Notes: a model not told the origin generated them from the letters alone. Positions 1 through 5,644 are shown, numbered from the stretch's first letter. The stretch is 5,762 bases of DNA from Bacillota bacterium (GCA_030526765.1 JAUNCB010000094.1:1-5762); one strand, 5' to 3'. Numbers and translations: made by a program.

Positions 1-94
1 GGAGGCAGTGAAGCTGGGAGATGTGGTGCAGGTGAAGGTGCTTTCCGTGGATGTGGAAAAGAAGCGGATCGCTCTGACTATGAAAAATATCTGA
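1..94 (+). CDS. tex: C-terminal end of an S1 RNA-binding domain protein, probably Tex
   Basis: Only the last 30 codons are present; the reading frame begins at position 2 and ends with TGA at 92-94. The visible peptide contains KLGDVVQVKVLSVDVEKKR followed by IALTMKNI. This is the typical last two strands of an S1 (OB-fold) RNA-binding domain, with GD-V-VKV-VD followed by a basic turn and a hydrophobic strand. Ending the protein directly after such an S1 domain is characteristic of Tex, a cytoplasmic nucleic-acid-binding protein (formerly called a transcription accessory protein). Other single-S1 proteins, such as the YugI type, usually carry extra residues after the domain and cannot be fully excluded. 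It is convergent with the cyclase operon and is closed by the hairpin at 111-158. The S1 domain call is firm; the Tex name is an inference from about 30 residues. Confidence 0.72.
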   Translation, partial: EAVKLGDVVQVKVLSVDVEKKRIALTMKNI

Positions 95-110
95 AAAGAA
101 TAACAGAAAT

Positions 111-158
111 AAAAAAAGAGGATGATTCCTTTCTGATGAGGGAATCATCCTCTTTTTT
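111..158. terminator. Bidirectional intrinsic terminator between convergent genes
   Basis: A perfect 12-bp stem, GAGGATGATTCC (118-129) with GGAATCATCCTC (141-152), closes an 11-base loop. It is flanked by seven A on the left (111-117) and six T on the right (153-158). The plus strand therefore has a hairpin plus T-tract for the S1/Tex gene ending at 94. The minus strand has the same hairpin followed by TTTTTTT for the cyclase gene ending at 182. The symmetry fits shared use by two converging transcripts. Confidence 0.93.
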
Positions 159-181
159 GTGTGTTTCGCTTGAAACGAATT

Positions 182-1993
182 TTATTCTTCGGACAGTCCC
201 TCCAGACGGAGGACTTCAAAATCTGCGGATTTCCCTTTTAAGGGGATGCTGCTGCCCAGAGAGGTTACACGGATGCGCCCCTCCAGTGCATCGGCCACTG
301 CACGGCTGATGAGGATCTGTCCTCCAAGGGCATTGGCCTCCAGCCTTGCTGCGGTATTGACCGTATCTCCCACGGCAGTATAATCCATGCGCATGGAAGC
401 GCCGATATTTCCCACAATGGCAGGCCCGCAGTGGATACCGATGCCAAACTGCACAGCCTGCCCGAATTGCTGCTGCAGTTCTTCGCTGAGGGCTTTGGAG
501 CCTTCCGTCATATCCAGTGCCGCCTTTACGGCATGATAGGTATGATCTGCCTGCGGTAGCGGGGCGTTGAAAAATGCCACAGCAGCATCCCCGACGAATT
601 TATCCAGTGTGCCGCCGTTTTGCAGGATGCAGCGGCTGGTCAGTTCCAGATATCTGTTCAGAACGGCAACCACTTCCTGAGGAACAAGCCGTTCAGACAT
701 GGCGGTAAAGCCCCGCATATCCACGAACAGACAGGTGATCTCTGTCAGTTTTCCGCCCAGTGCAAGGGAATCCTTGTTTTTTAGCAGCTCGTTGACGATC
801 TCCGGTGCCACATATCGCTGAAAGGTGGCGGTGATCTGCCGTTTTTCCTGAGCCGCAAGCAGATAGTTGTATGCCATCAGCACCACATAGAGGAGGGTGC
901 TGAACAGAGGGATCCAGAGGCTATGAAGCACAAAGCCCCATTCATAGAAAAGGATCGCCGCTGTCAGACTGCCCCCTGCAAAAAGCAGCCAGAGGGCGGT
1001 ACTGATGCGGATATTTTGCCGATAGGAGAGCAGTGCCAGCAGGAAGATGGCTGTAAATAAGACTGCCATCTGGGGCAGGTCTCCGATTTCCTCTTTAAAG
1101 TTTCCGCTCAGGAGTGCATCCACCACATTTGCCTGATATTCCACCCCATACATGATGGAGGCATGGTCGATGGCGGTAACGGCGTGATCCATCAGTCCGG
1201 GGGCATAGGGCCCGATCAGAACGATGGCATCCGCAAAGATCTCCGGCGAAAGGTTGCCCTCCAACAGATCGATAAAGGAGAAGTCGTCGGAATAGGCACC
1301 GGACTTGCCGCTGTAAGGCAGATACCAGCGGTGGCGGGCATCTGTCGGGGGCTGTGCATCGGCAGGAATGCCGTGATGGGCACAGTATTTTTGATATAGT
1401 TCATAGGCAAAGCTGTTTATCTGTGTGCCGTCTGGCAGATCAATGGCATGGATATTGTGGCGGAGGATACCGTCAGCATCCAGCATGGCATTGATATGGC
1501 CCTGTGTGGTCACTGCCTTCAGGGCGGGGAAGGGCTCTTCCCATCGGTCTACATAATAATCATCCAGATAGAAGCTGCCGTCATCCTCCGTTACCAGTGT
1601 ACTGGAAAAGTGGACGGCACTAGCCGTAACTACATTATCATATGCGCTGAGGCTTTCTGCCAGAGCCGCATCTGCGGCTCCGTCCGTAGTGCCGCTATAT
1701 AGAATATCAATGCCGATAGCGGCGGGTCTGCAGGCGGGATCAGCGTTGAGCTGCGCCACAGCCTGTGCCATTTTCGCTCTGCTCCAGGTATGGAAGGGGC
1801 CCAGTGCCTCCAGCGATTTGGCATCAATGCCGATGATAAGGATATTGCCGTCCGCTGCCTGTGTCTGTTGATACAGAGTGTCATTCAGGCGATTATCGGC
1901 ACGATAAAGAAGTCCGGAGGCAGCGATGGCTGTGGAAAGCACTGCCGCCAGAAGGGCAAACAGGATTCGGTTTGGTTGTAAAAGCTGTTTCAT
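182..1993 (-). CDS. CHASE2-domain transmembrane class III nucleotide cyclase, probably adenylate cyclase
   Basis: The 603-residue product should be a membrane receptor that converts ATP to cAMP. Residues 11-30 form the first membrane segment. About 31-305 is an extracytoplasmic CHASE2 sensor with the usual DNRLNDTLY and IGIDAKSLEALGPF openings. Three further membrane helices follow at about 306-323, 331-350 and 357-380. The linker FQRYVAPEIVNELL (391-404) leads into a class III cyclase domain at about 415-595. All canonical catalytic residues are seen: metal-binding D425 (FVDMRGFT) and D469 (KFVGDAAV), purine-recognising K465 and D537, and transition-state N546 and R550 (NTAARLE). The Lys/Asp purine pair favours ATP over GTP. 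The start is supported by AAGGAG at 2000-2005, six bases upstream. It is the last gene of the operon, 43 bases after the HD-GYP gene. The CHASE2 ligand is unknown. Confidence 0.93.
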   Translation of the reverse strand: MKQLLQPNRILFALLAAVLSTAIAASGLLYRADNRLNDTLYQQTQAADGNILIIGIDAKSLEALGPFHTWSRAKMAQAVAQLNADPACRPAAIGIDILYSGTTDGAADAALAESLSAYDNVVTASAVHFSSTLVTEDDGSFYLDDYYVDRWEEPFPALKAVTTQGHINAMLDADGILRHNIHAIDLPDGTQINSFAYELYQKYCAHHGIPADAQPPTDARHRWYLPYSGKSGAYSDDFSFIDLLEGNLSPEIFADAIVLIGPYAPGLMDHAVTAIDHASIMYGVEYQANVVDALLSGNFKEEIGDLPQMAVLFTAIFLLALLSYRQNIRISTALWLLFAGGSLTAAILFYEWGFVLHSLWIPLFSTLLYVVLMAYNYLLAAQEKRQITATFQRYVAPEIVNELLKNKDSLALGGKLTEITCLFVDMRGFTAMSERLVPQEVVAVLNRYLELTSRCILQNGGTLDKFVGDAAVAFFNAPLPQADHTYHAVKAALDMTEGSKALSEELQQQFGQAVQFGIGIHCGPAIVGNIGASMRMDYTAVGDTVNTAARLEANALGGQILISRAVADALEGRIRVTSLGSSIPLKGKSADFEVLRLEGLSEE

Positions 1994-2036
1994 AGGACGC
2001 TCCTTATCTGTGTTACATCAGCCCGTAGCTGTTGCG

Positions 2037-3485
2037 TTACCTTTCCCAGACCTTGCTTTTTTCAAATAAGGTAAGGATCTCTTTGTCCAGCTCCCCATGC
2101 TCTGCCATGTGATGCAGAATGGAAAATGCCTTTTCTGTGGGCATGGGTGGTTTATAGGGGCGGTCTCGGGCTGTCAGTGCATCGAAGATATCCAGAATGG
2201 TCATCAGCCGCACTTCCTTTTCGATTTCTTCGGCGGAAAGCTGTCGGGGATAGCCCATTCCGTTGAGCAGCTCATGATGGGAGGATGCCCAGCGGGTCAC
2301 ATTCTGAAACCGCTTGGGGAAATGCACCTCCTGCAGGAATTTTTCCGTCATTATCACATGGCTCTGCATGATGCTTCTTTCTTCGTCGCTGAGGGTGCCC
2401 CTTCGGATGGAAAGGCAAAGAAGTTCTTCTTCGGTCAGAAGGGGTTTTTCTACGCCGTCCCGATCGGTGAAGCGGCAGTCTGCAATGGCTTGGATCTGTG
2501 CCAGCATTTCATCGGACAAGAAGCCTGTGCTGTTTGCGTTGCGTATGGTTTCCATGCTTTTTTCAAGCAGGGTATTTTTTTCTGCCAGTTCTTCGGCTGT
2601 GATCTCACCTCTGGCATGGGCGAGAGCCGCCAGCAGGCTGATTTTTTCAAAACGGTGAGTGATCTCCTGCAGGCGGTCGGAAAGGCGGGTCTCCTTATCC
2701 ATGACCTCCAGCGGGATGACCAGCTTGCCGATATCATGGAGCCAGACGCTCATGAGAAATTCCTCCTCCTGTCGGGCATCCATCTGCCAGAATGCCCCTG
2801 TATCCCGCAGGTATTGCAGGAATTTTCTGCCGTACTGCACCATGTTTTTGGTGTGGTTGGCATTATAGGGGGTGCGGGCATCAATGGCGGCAGACATAAC
2901 ACGAACAAAGGAGTGGAGCAGCTCGGTGATGTCTGCGGAATATTTCATATTTGTCATGCAGATGGCTGCCTGAGAAGCCAGAGCAGAAATGATCTTTTCA
3001 TATTCCTTTTGAAAGGGAATGGTGTTGCTGTCTGCATCCTTTGCATTGATGAGCTGCAGCACACCGATCACATCCCCCTCGTCATCCTCCATGGGGACTA
3101 CCAGCATGGATTGGGTGCGATAGCCTGTTATGCGGTCATAGTTTTTGGGACCGGAGAAATCATATGCTTCATTGGGCAGATAAACATCTGCAATATTGAT
3201 CAGTTTTTTCTCCATGGCACTGCATGCCGCCACATGGGTACGCTGCATGGGAACGGGAGGCAAGTCAACAGGATCGTTTTTGCCGCCCTTATCATACTGC
3301 AGGGAGCGGGTGATCATGATATGAAAGCGCAGAGCCTCCCCGTCATATACATAAAGGGTGCCGCCGTCGCAGGCGGTTATTTCCATTGCTTCCGTCAGGA
3401 TCAGACGGAATAAGGTATCAGCATCTTTTTCTCTGGAGAGGGCAATGCCGATCTCCAGCAGTTTTTCTGTGCGCAGCTGTGTCAT
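2037..3485 (-). CDS. GAF domain plus HD-GYP phosphohydrolase with a long core insertion
   Basis: The 482-residue protein has no membrane segment, so it is probably cytoplasmic. Residues about 22-175 form a GAF domain (GGTLYVYD, then GVLQLINAKD at 141-150). Residues about 190-475 form an HD-GYP domain, a family that hydrolyses cyclic dinucleotides such as c-di-GMP. The expected metal ligands are visible: H211, H250-D251 (WLHDIGK), H376, H403-H404 and D432 (DIFDAL). The GYP signature is present as HHELLNGMGYP (403-413). Between HDIGK and the TLSDEER helix lies about 100 extra residues (roughly 264-362), where most HD-GYP proteins have a short link. The start overlaps the upstream hydrolase stop as ATGA (3482-3485), implying translational coupling; GGAG at 3494-3497 serves as ribosome binding site. 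The GAF may gate activity through a small ligand. The substrate cannot be read from sequence. Confidence 0.92.
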   Translation of the reverse strand: MTQLRTEKLLEIGIALSREKDADTLFRLILTEAMEITACDGGTLYVYDGEALRFHIMITRSLQYDKGGKNDPVDLPPVPMQRTHVAACSAMEKKLINIADVYLPNEAYDFSGPKNYDRITGYRTQSMLVVPMEDDEGDVIGVLQLINAKDADSNTIPFQKEYEKIISALASQAAICMTNMKYSADITELLHSFVRVMSAAIDARTPYNANHTKNMVQYGRKFLQYLRDTGAFWQMDARQEEEFLMSVWLHDIGKLVIPLEVMDKETRLSDRLQEITHRFEKISLLAALAHARGEITAEELAEKNTLLEKSMETIRNANSTGFLSDEMLAQIQAIADCRFTDRDGVEKPLLTEEELLCLSIRRGTLSDEERSIMQSHVIMTEKFLQEVHFPKRFQNVTRWASSHHELLNGMGYPRQLSAEEIEKEVRLMTILDIFDALTARDRPYKPPMPTEKAFSILHHMAEHGELDKEILTLFEKSKVWER

Positions 3486-4288
3486 AATAGGATCTCCATC
3501 CCCTCTCTGGCAAGGAATACCTGATCGTTTCTTTCGGTCAGCTTCTGCTGCAGGTCATCCAGAAGGGCATCGGTATGATCCGTTGCATGGTGAGAGAGCA
3601 GCAGGGTTTTTACGGCAGCGGCTTTTTTGATGCGCAGCCCTTCTTCCCAGGTGGAGTGCCCCCAGCCGATCTTTTTTTCGTATTCCGTGGGGGTGTAGGT
3701 GTTGTCGTAGATCAGCACATCACAGTTTTTGGCAAAGGCGATCAAAGCCTTGTCTGCATCGGCGGAATGCTCGTAATCCAGCGCATAGACAACGGCGTGA
3801 TTTTCCCATTCCACCCGAAAGGCGGTGCAGGTGTCAGGATGATTGGCACGGAGGGTGCGTACAATGACACCGTCTCCCAGAGAAAAACTTTCCCCTGCGG
3901 AGATATCATGATATTCCCTGACTCCGCAGAAGAGATCAATGCCAACAGGCCAGTAGGGTGGACGAAGGAAATTTGCCAGTTGTTCCCGAATGGACATACC
4001 GCAGCGGGGTTCGCTGTAGATATGAATGCGGTTATTTTCCGAAAATAGTGGTGTCCAGAAGGGGATGCCGAGGATATGGTCTATATGAACATGGCTGAGG
4101 AGAAGGTGGGCTTCGGCATGGGGCAGCTCTGCCTTAAGAATACCTGTGCCTGCATCAAACAGGATGTGCTTCCCCTTTGCCTTAAGCCAAAAGGCGGAGG
4201 TGGAGCCGCCGTATTTTGCTGTCGCCTCGCTGCTGACAGCCATAGAGCCGCGGCAGCCAAGAACGGTAAGGATCGAATCTTTTTTCAT
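3482..4288 (-). CDS. Metallo-beta-lactamase-fold hydrolase, possible cyclic nucleotide phosphodiesterase
   Basis: The 268-residue cytoplasmic protein belongs to the RNase Z/PhnP-like branch of the metallo-beta-lactamase fold. An N-terminal GCRGS (11-15) and YGGST (26-30) precede ILFDAGTG (42-49). The metal site is complete: H66-V-H68-I-D70-H71, then H150 (ANHPD), bridging D171 (ALDYEH) and a late His at 233 or 234 (LSHHATDH). A WGHSTWEEG segment (209-217) supplies an extra conserved His. There is no sign of a DNA- or tRNA-binding exosite arm, so tRNA processing is unlikely. Relatives include hydrolases of phosphodiesters and cyclic phosphates; cleavage of cAMP is a context-based guess from the cyclase in the same operon. 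This is the first gene of the operon. The start at 4288 is supported by AAGAGGG at 4296-4302, seven bases upstream, and it shares four bases with the HD-GYP gene. Confidence 0.88.
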   Translation of the reverse strand: MKKDSILTVLGCRGSMAVSSEATAKYGGSTSAFWLKAKGKHILFDAGTGILKAELPHAEAHLLLSHVHIDHILGIPFWTPLFSENNRIHIYSEPRCGMSIREQLANFLRPPYWPVGIDLFCGVREYHDISAGESFSLGDGVIVRTLRANHPDTCTAFRVEWENHAVVYALDYEHSADADKALIAFAKNCDVLIYDNTYTPTEYEKKIGWGHSTWEEGLRIKKAAAVKTLLLSHHATDHTDALLDDLQQKLTERNDQVFLAREGMEILL

Positions 4289-4359
4289 GGTTTTTCCCTC
4301 TTTTCTGACTGCGGATGATGGGTGCAGCCTTTATACGGAAGTGGTTCGATGTTTCATAA

Positions 4360-4388
4360 ATTATAACACCGATGGGGCATAGAATCCA
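4360..4388 (-). promoter_or_regulatory. Extended -10 promoter for the hydrolase/HD-GYP/cyclase operon
   Basis: Read on the minus strand, positions 4368-4360 give TGTTATAAT, a perfect TATAAT preceded by the TG-n extension. With a 17-base spacer the -35 position (4388-4383) is TGGATT, a poor match, as expected for an extended -10 promoter. Transcription should begin near 4353, leaving a leader of about 65 bases before the ATG at 4288. No other promoter of this quality was noticed at the short junctions inside the operon. Confidence 0.7.
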
Positions 4389-4530
4389 TAGTCTTTCTGT
4401 GTGCCGCAGGGGAAGCGGGAGGGCAATATTTCTCAAAAAGGGAGAAAAGCCTTGTAAGATGATGAGGTTCGGATGATAGATAGAAAGACTGGGTGATTTA
4501 CAACAAAATTAGCGAAAGGAAGAAAAAGCA

Positions 4531-4567
4531 AGCACATACCGATGATTATGGTATGCTCTTTTTCTTT
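4531..4567 (+). terminator. Terminator-like hairpin upstream of fic with no obvious source gene
   Basis: CATACC (4535-4540) pairs with GGTATG (4550-4555) around a 9-base loop, and AG/CT extends the stem beyond a two-base bulge. On the plus strand it is followed by CTCTTTTTCTTT (4556-4567), which makes it terminator-like. It lies just before the fic promoter, so it may insulate fic from upstream transcription or end an unrecognised small transcript. A protein-binding palindrome is the alternative. The stem is short. Confidence 0.45.
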
Positions 4568-4574
4568 GGAAATC

Positions 4575-4603
4575 TTGAGAACAGAAGGGGGATATGGTAA
4601 AAT
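4575..4603 (+). promoter_or_regulatory. Promoter for fic
   Basis: TTGAGA (4575-4580), a 17-base spacer and TAAAAT (4598-4603) form a near-consensus sigma-A promoter, and TGG directly before the -10 adds an extended -10. Transcription should start near 4610. The upstream in-frame ATG at 4594-4596 overlaps this extended -10, so it would not be in the mRNA. Confidence 0.78.
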
Positions 4604-4621
4604 ATATAAAGAATAGGAAGG

Positions 4622-4627
4622 AAAGGA
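4622..4627 (+). promoter_or_regulatory. Ribosome binding site that fixes the fic start at 4636
   Basis: AAAGGA, within the purine run 4615-4627, sits eight bases before the ATG at 4636. The longer alternative start at 4594 has only a G-run two to three bases upstream, which is too close for normal initiation. Confidence 0.72.
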
Positions 4628-4635
4628 CTGAGCAT

Positions 4636-5241
4636 ATGGCCCTTGAAAATAAATCAGGGATTACTGATTCTGCGGAACTGGCAAGAATGGAAGAAAAAAT
4701 CAGCAAAGCAAAAGCAATACAGCTGTTTGAAGACGGGGTACTGGATCGAATGGAAGCAGGCTCTTTTCGTTCTCTGGCAGATATTCATAAGGTATTGTTT
4801 GAAGATATTTATGATTTTGCGGGTAAGGTGCGAACAGTAAATCTTGCAAAAGGCAACTTCAGGTTTGCTCCTGTGATGTACTTGGAAGCGGCACTGGCGA
4901 ATATCGAAAAAATGCCCCAGTCTACATTCGATGAAATCGTAGAAAAATATGTTGAGATGAATGTGGCACATCCTTTCAGAGAAGGGAATGGTCGTGCGAC
5001 AAGAATCTGGTTGGATGTGATCCTGAAGAAAGAGCTAAAGCAGGTGATTGACTGGAACCAGGTGGATAAAAATGACTACCTTCTGGCAATGGAACGCAGT
5101 CCAATCAAAGATATTGAGATCAAATATCTGTTGAAACGGGCACTAACAGATAAAATTGATGACAGAGAAGTGTTTATGAAAGGGATCGATACCAGCTCTT
5201 ATTTCGAAGGATACACTATTTATAAAACAGAAGAATTGTGA
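4636..5241 (+). CDS. fic: Class III Fic-domain protein adenylyltransferase (self-inhibited)
   Basis: The 201-residue single-domain protein should transfer AMP from ATP to a hydroxyl side chain of a target protein. The complete Fic motif HPFREGNGRATR is at residues 112-123, with catalytic H112, and the flap region has NFRFAP at 74-79. Near the C-terminus SSYFEG (187-192) fits the class III inhibitory pattern S/T-xxx-E-G/N, in which the Glu (E191) blocks productive ATP binding. No separate antitoxin gene is needed, and none is seen. Length and layout resemble the Neisseria meningitidis Fic protein, whose reported target is DNA gyrase; the target here is unknown. An in-frame ATG at 4594 would add 14 residues but overlaps the promoter, so 4636 was chosen. 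The gene is monocistronic, with its own promoter and terminator. A sampled 60-base line is about 40% GC by eye, against about 57% in the cyclase gene. Confidence 0.92.
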   Translation: MALENKSGITDSAELARMEEKISKAKAIQLFEDGVLDRMEAGSFRSLADIHKVLFEDIYDFAGKVRTVNLAKGNFRFAPVMYLEAALANIEKMPQSTFDEIVEKYVEMNVAHPFREGNGRATRIWLDVILKKELKQVIDWNQVDKNDYLLAMERSPIKDIEIKYLLKRALTDKIDDREVFMKGIDTSSYFEGYTIYKTEEL

Positions 5242-5250
5242 TTAAAGTGG

Positions 5251-5281
5251 TGGCTGCCTTTTGTTGGCAGCCATTCTTTTT
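5251..5281 (+). terminator. Intrinsic terminator of fic
   Basis: TGGCTGCC (5251-5258) pairs perfectly with GGCAGCCA (5266-5273) around a 7-base loop, followed by TTCTTTTT (5274-5281). It begins nine bases after the fic stop codon. Confidence 0.92.
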
Positions 5282-5338
5282 ACACCAGATTTACACCGTT
5301 TTTGCACCCCAATATACCGATTTGCATCAAAAGTCACC
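5279..5338. repeat. Six imperfect 8-mers spaced 10-11 bases apart
   Basis: TTTACACC occurs at 5279 and 5290 and TTTGCACC at 5301, exactly 11 bases apart. Weaker copies follow at 10-base steps: AATATACC at 5311, TTTGCATC at 5321 and AAGTCACC at 5331. The spacing matches the DNA helical turn, so all copies would face one side of the helix. The first overlaps the end of the fic terminator. The first three are clear; the last three may be chance. A protein-binding array is possible, but no function can be assigned. Confidence 0.45.
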
Positions 5339-5384
5339 ATTTCATAGAAAAACAGTATAATTTCTGAAAAATGCGAGAAAGTCC

Positions 5385-5413
5385 TTGAAATAAGGGGATT
5401 TTCGTATTATAAT
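5385..5413 (+). promoter_or_regulatory. Promoter for the riboswitch-controlled riboflavin transporter gene
   Basis: TTGAAA (5385-5390) and a perfect TATAAT (5408-5413) are separated by 17 bases. Transcription should start near 5420, about 16 bases before the first riboswitch stem. Confidence 0.9.
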
Positions 5414-5432
5414 AGGAGAGTAAATAAATATG

Positions 5433-5548
5433 ATATTCTTCAGGGCAGGGTGAAATTCCCGATCGGCGGTAAAAGTCCGCGAGCGCATTTGCGCAGGATT
5501 CGGTGTAATTCCGAAACCGACAGTATAGTCTGGATGGGAGAAGAAAAG
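5433..5548 (+). ncRNA. FMN riboswitch (RFN element)
   Basis: The conserved RFN blocks are present in order: AGGGCAGGGTGAAATTCCC (5442-5460), GGCGGT (5465-5470), a CCGCGAG segment near 5477-5483, and CCGACAGTATAGTCTGGATG (5517-5536) followed by GGAGAAGA. The closing stem P1 pairs TTCTTC (5436-5441) with GAAGAA (5540-5545). The variable arm is minimal, a GCGC/GCGC hairpin with an ATTT loop (5483-5494). The aptamer binds flavin mononucleotide and, from the terminator downstream, should switch transcription off when FMN is abundant. Identification is by direct motif recognition; exact edges are approximate. Confidence 0.98.
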
Positions 5549-5609
5549 TAAGATCGATGCGTATGGACGCCGTTTTTCTGTGCGTCTGTGTATCTGCCTT
5601 ATTTTGCTT
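5541..5609 (+). promoter_or_regulatory. Candidate antiterminator hairpin of the FMN riboswitch
   Basis: AAGAAAAGTAAG (5541-5552) pairs with CTTATTTTGCTT (5598-5609) at 11 of 12 positions, including one G-U. An inner stem GACGC (5566-5570) with GCGTC (5582-5586) sits inside. The left arm uses the 3' strand of riboswitch stem P1, so this hairpin and the FMN-bound aptamer should exclude each other. It does not itself overlap the terminator stem. Freed TTCAGG (5439-5444) could pair with CCTGAA (5616-5621) in the terminator, completing the switch. This is inference from base pairing. Confidence 0.5.
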
Positions 5610-5612
5610 GTT

Positions 5613-5644
5613 TAGCCTGAAGGATTTCGGGCTATTTCTTTTTT
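5613..5644 (+). terminator. Riboswitch-controlled intrinsic terminator
   Basis: TAGCCTGAA (5613-5621) pairs with TTCGGGCTA (5626-5634) in nine positions, one a G-U, around a GGAT loop. TTTCTTTTTT (5635-5644) follows. It lies between the FMN aptamer and the transporter start, so its formation stops transcription before the gene. Confidence 0.9.

Larger units (their letters stand above)
4289..4635. other. Divergent intergenic region between the signalling operon and fic
   Basis: This 347-base gap contains a minus-strand promoter for the hydrolase operon, a terminator-like hairpin at 4531-4567 and a plus-strand promoter and ribosome binding site for fic, each listed separately. The stretch from about 4390 to 4530 has no convincing coding frame, RNA gene family or repeat. 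A 9-base inverted pair, AGTCTTTCT (4390-4398) and AGAAAGACT (4482-4490), spans it, but could occur by chance. Confidence 0.6.

Noticed and set aside
2097..3413. 438-codon open frame on the plus strand, opposite the HD-GYP gene
   Set aside because: Its translation shows no recognisable domain and is the antisense shadow of a well-supported gene with all catalytic motifs. Codon bias in the real gene readily leaves such a frame open.
3482..4288. Assignment as RNase Z or a beta-lactamase
   Set aside because: There is no visible exosite arm or secretion signal. The general fold motifs do not support either specific function.
4390..4490. 9-base inverted repeat AGTCTTTCT / AGAAAGACT, considered as small mobile-element ends or a long hairpin
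   Set aside because: A 9-base match in a gap of this size is not rare by chance, the loop is over 80 bases, and there is no flanking target duplication or transposase.
4594..4635. 14-residue N-terminal extension of Fic from the upstream ATG
   Set aside because: That ATG overlaps the extended -10 element and its G-rich run is too close to serve as a ribosome binding site.
4594..5241. Fic/FicA-type two-gene toxin-antitoxin pair
   Set aside because: No small antitoxin frame lies next to the gene, and the inhibitory S-xxx-E-G motif is inside the Fic protein itself.
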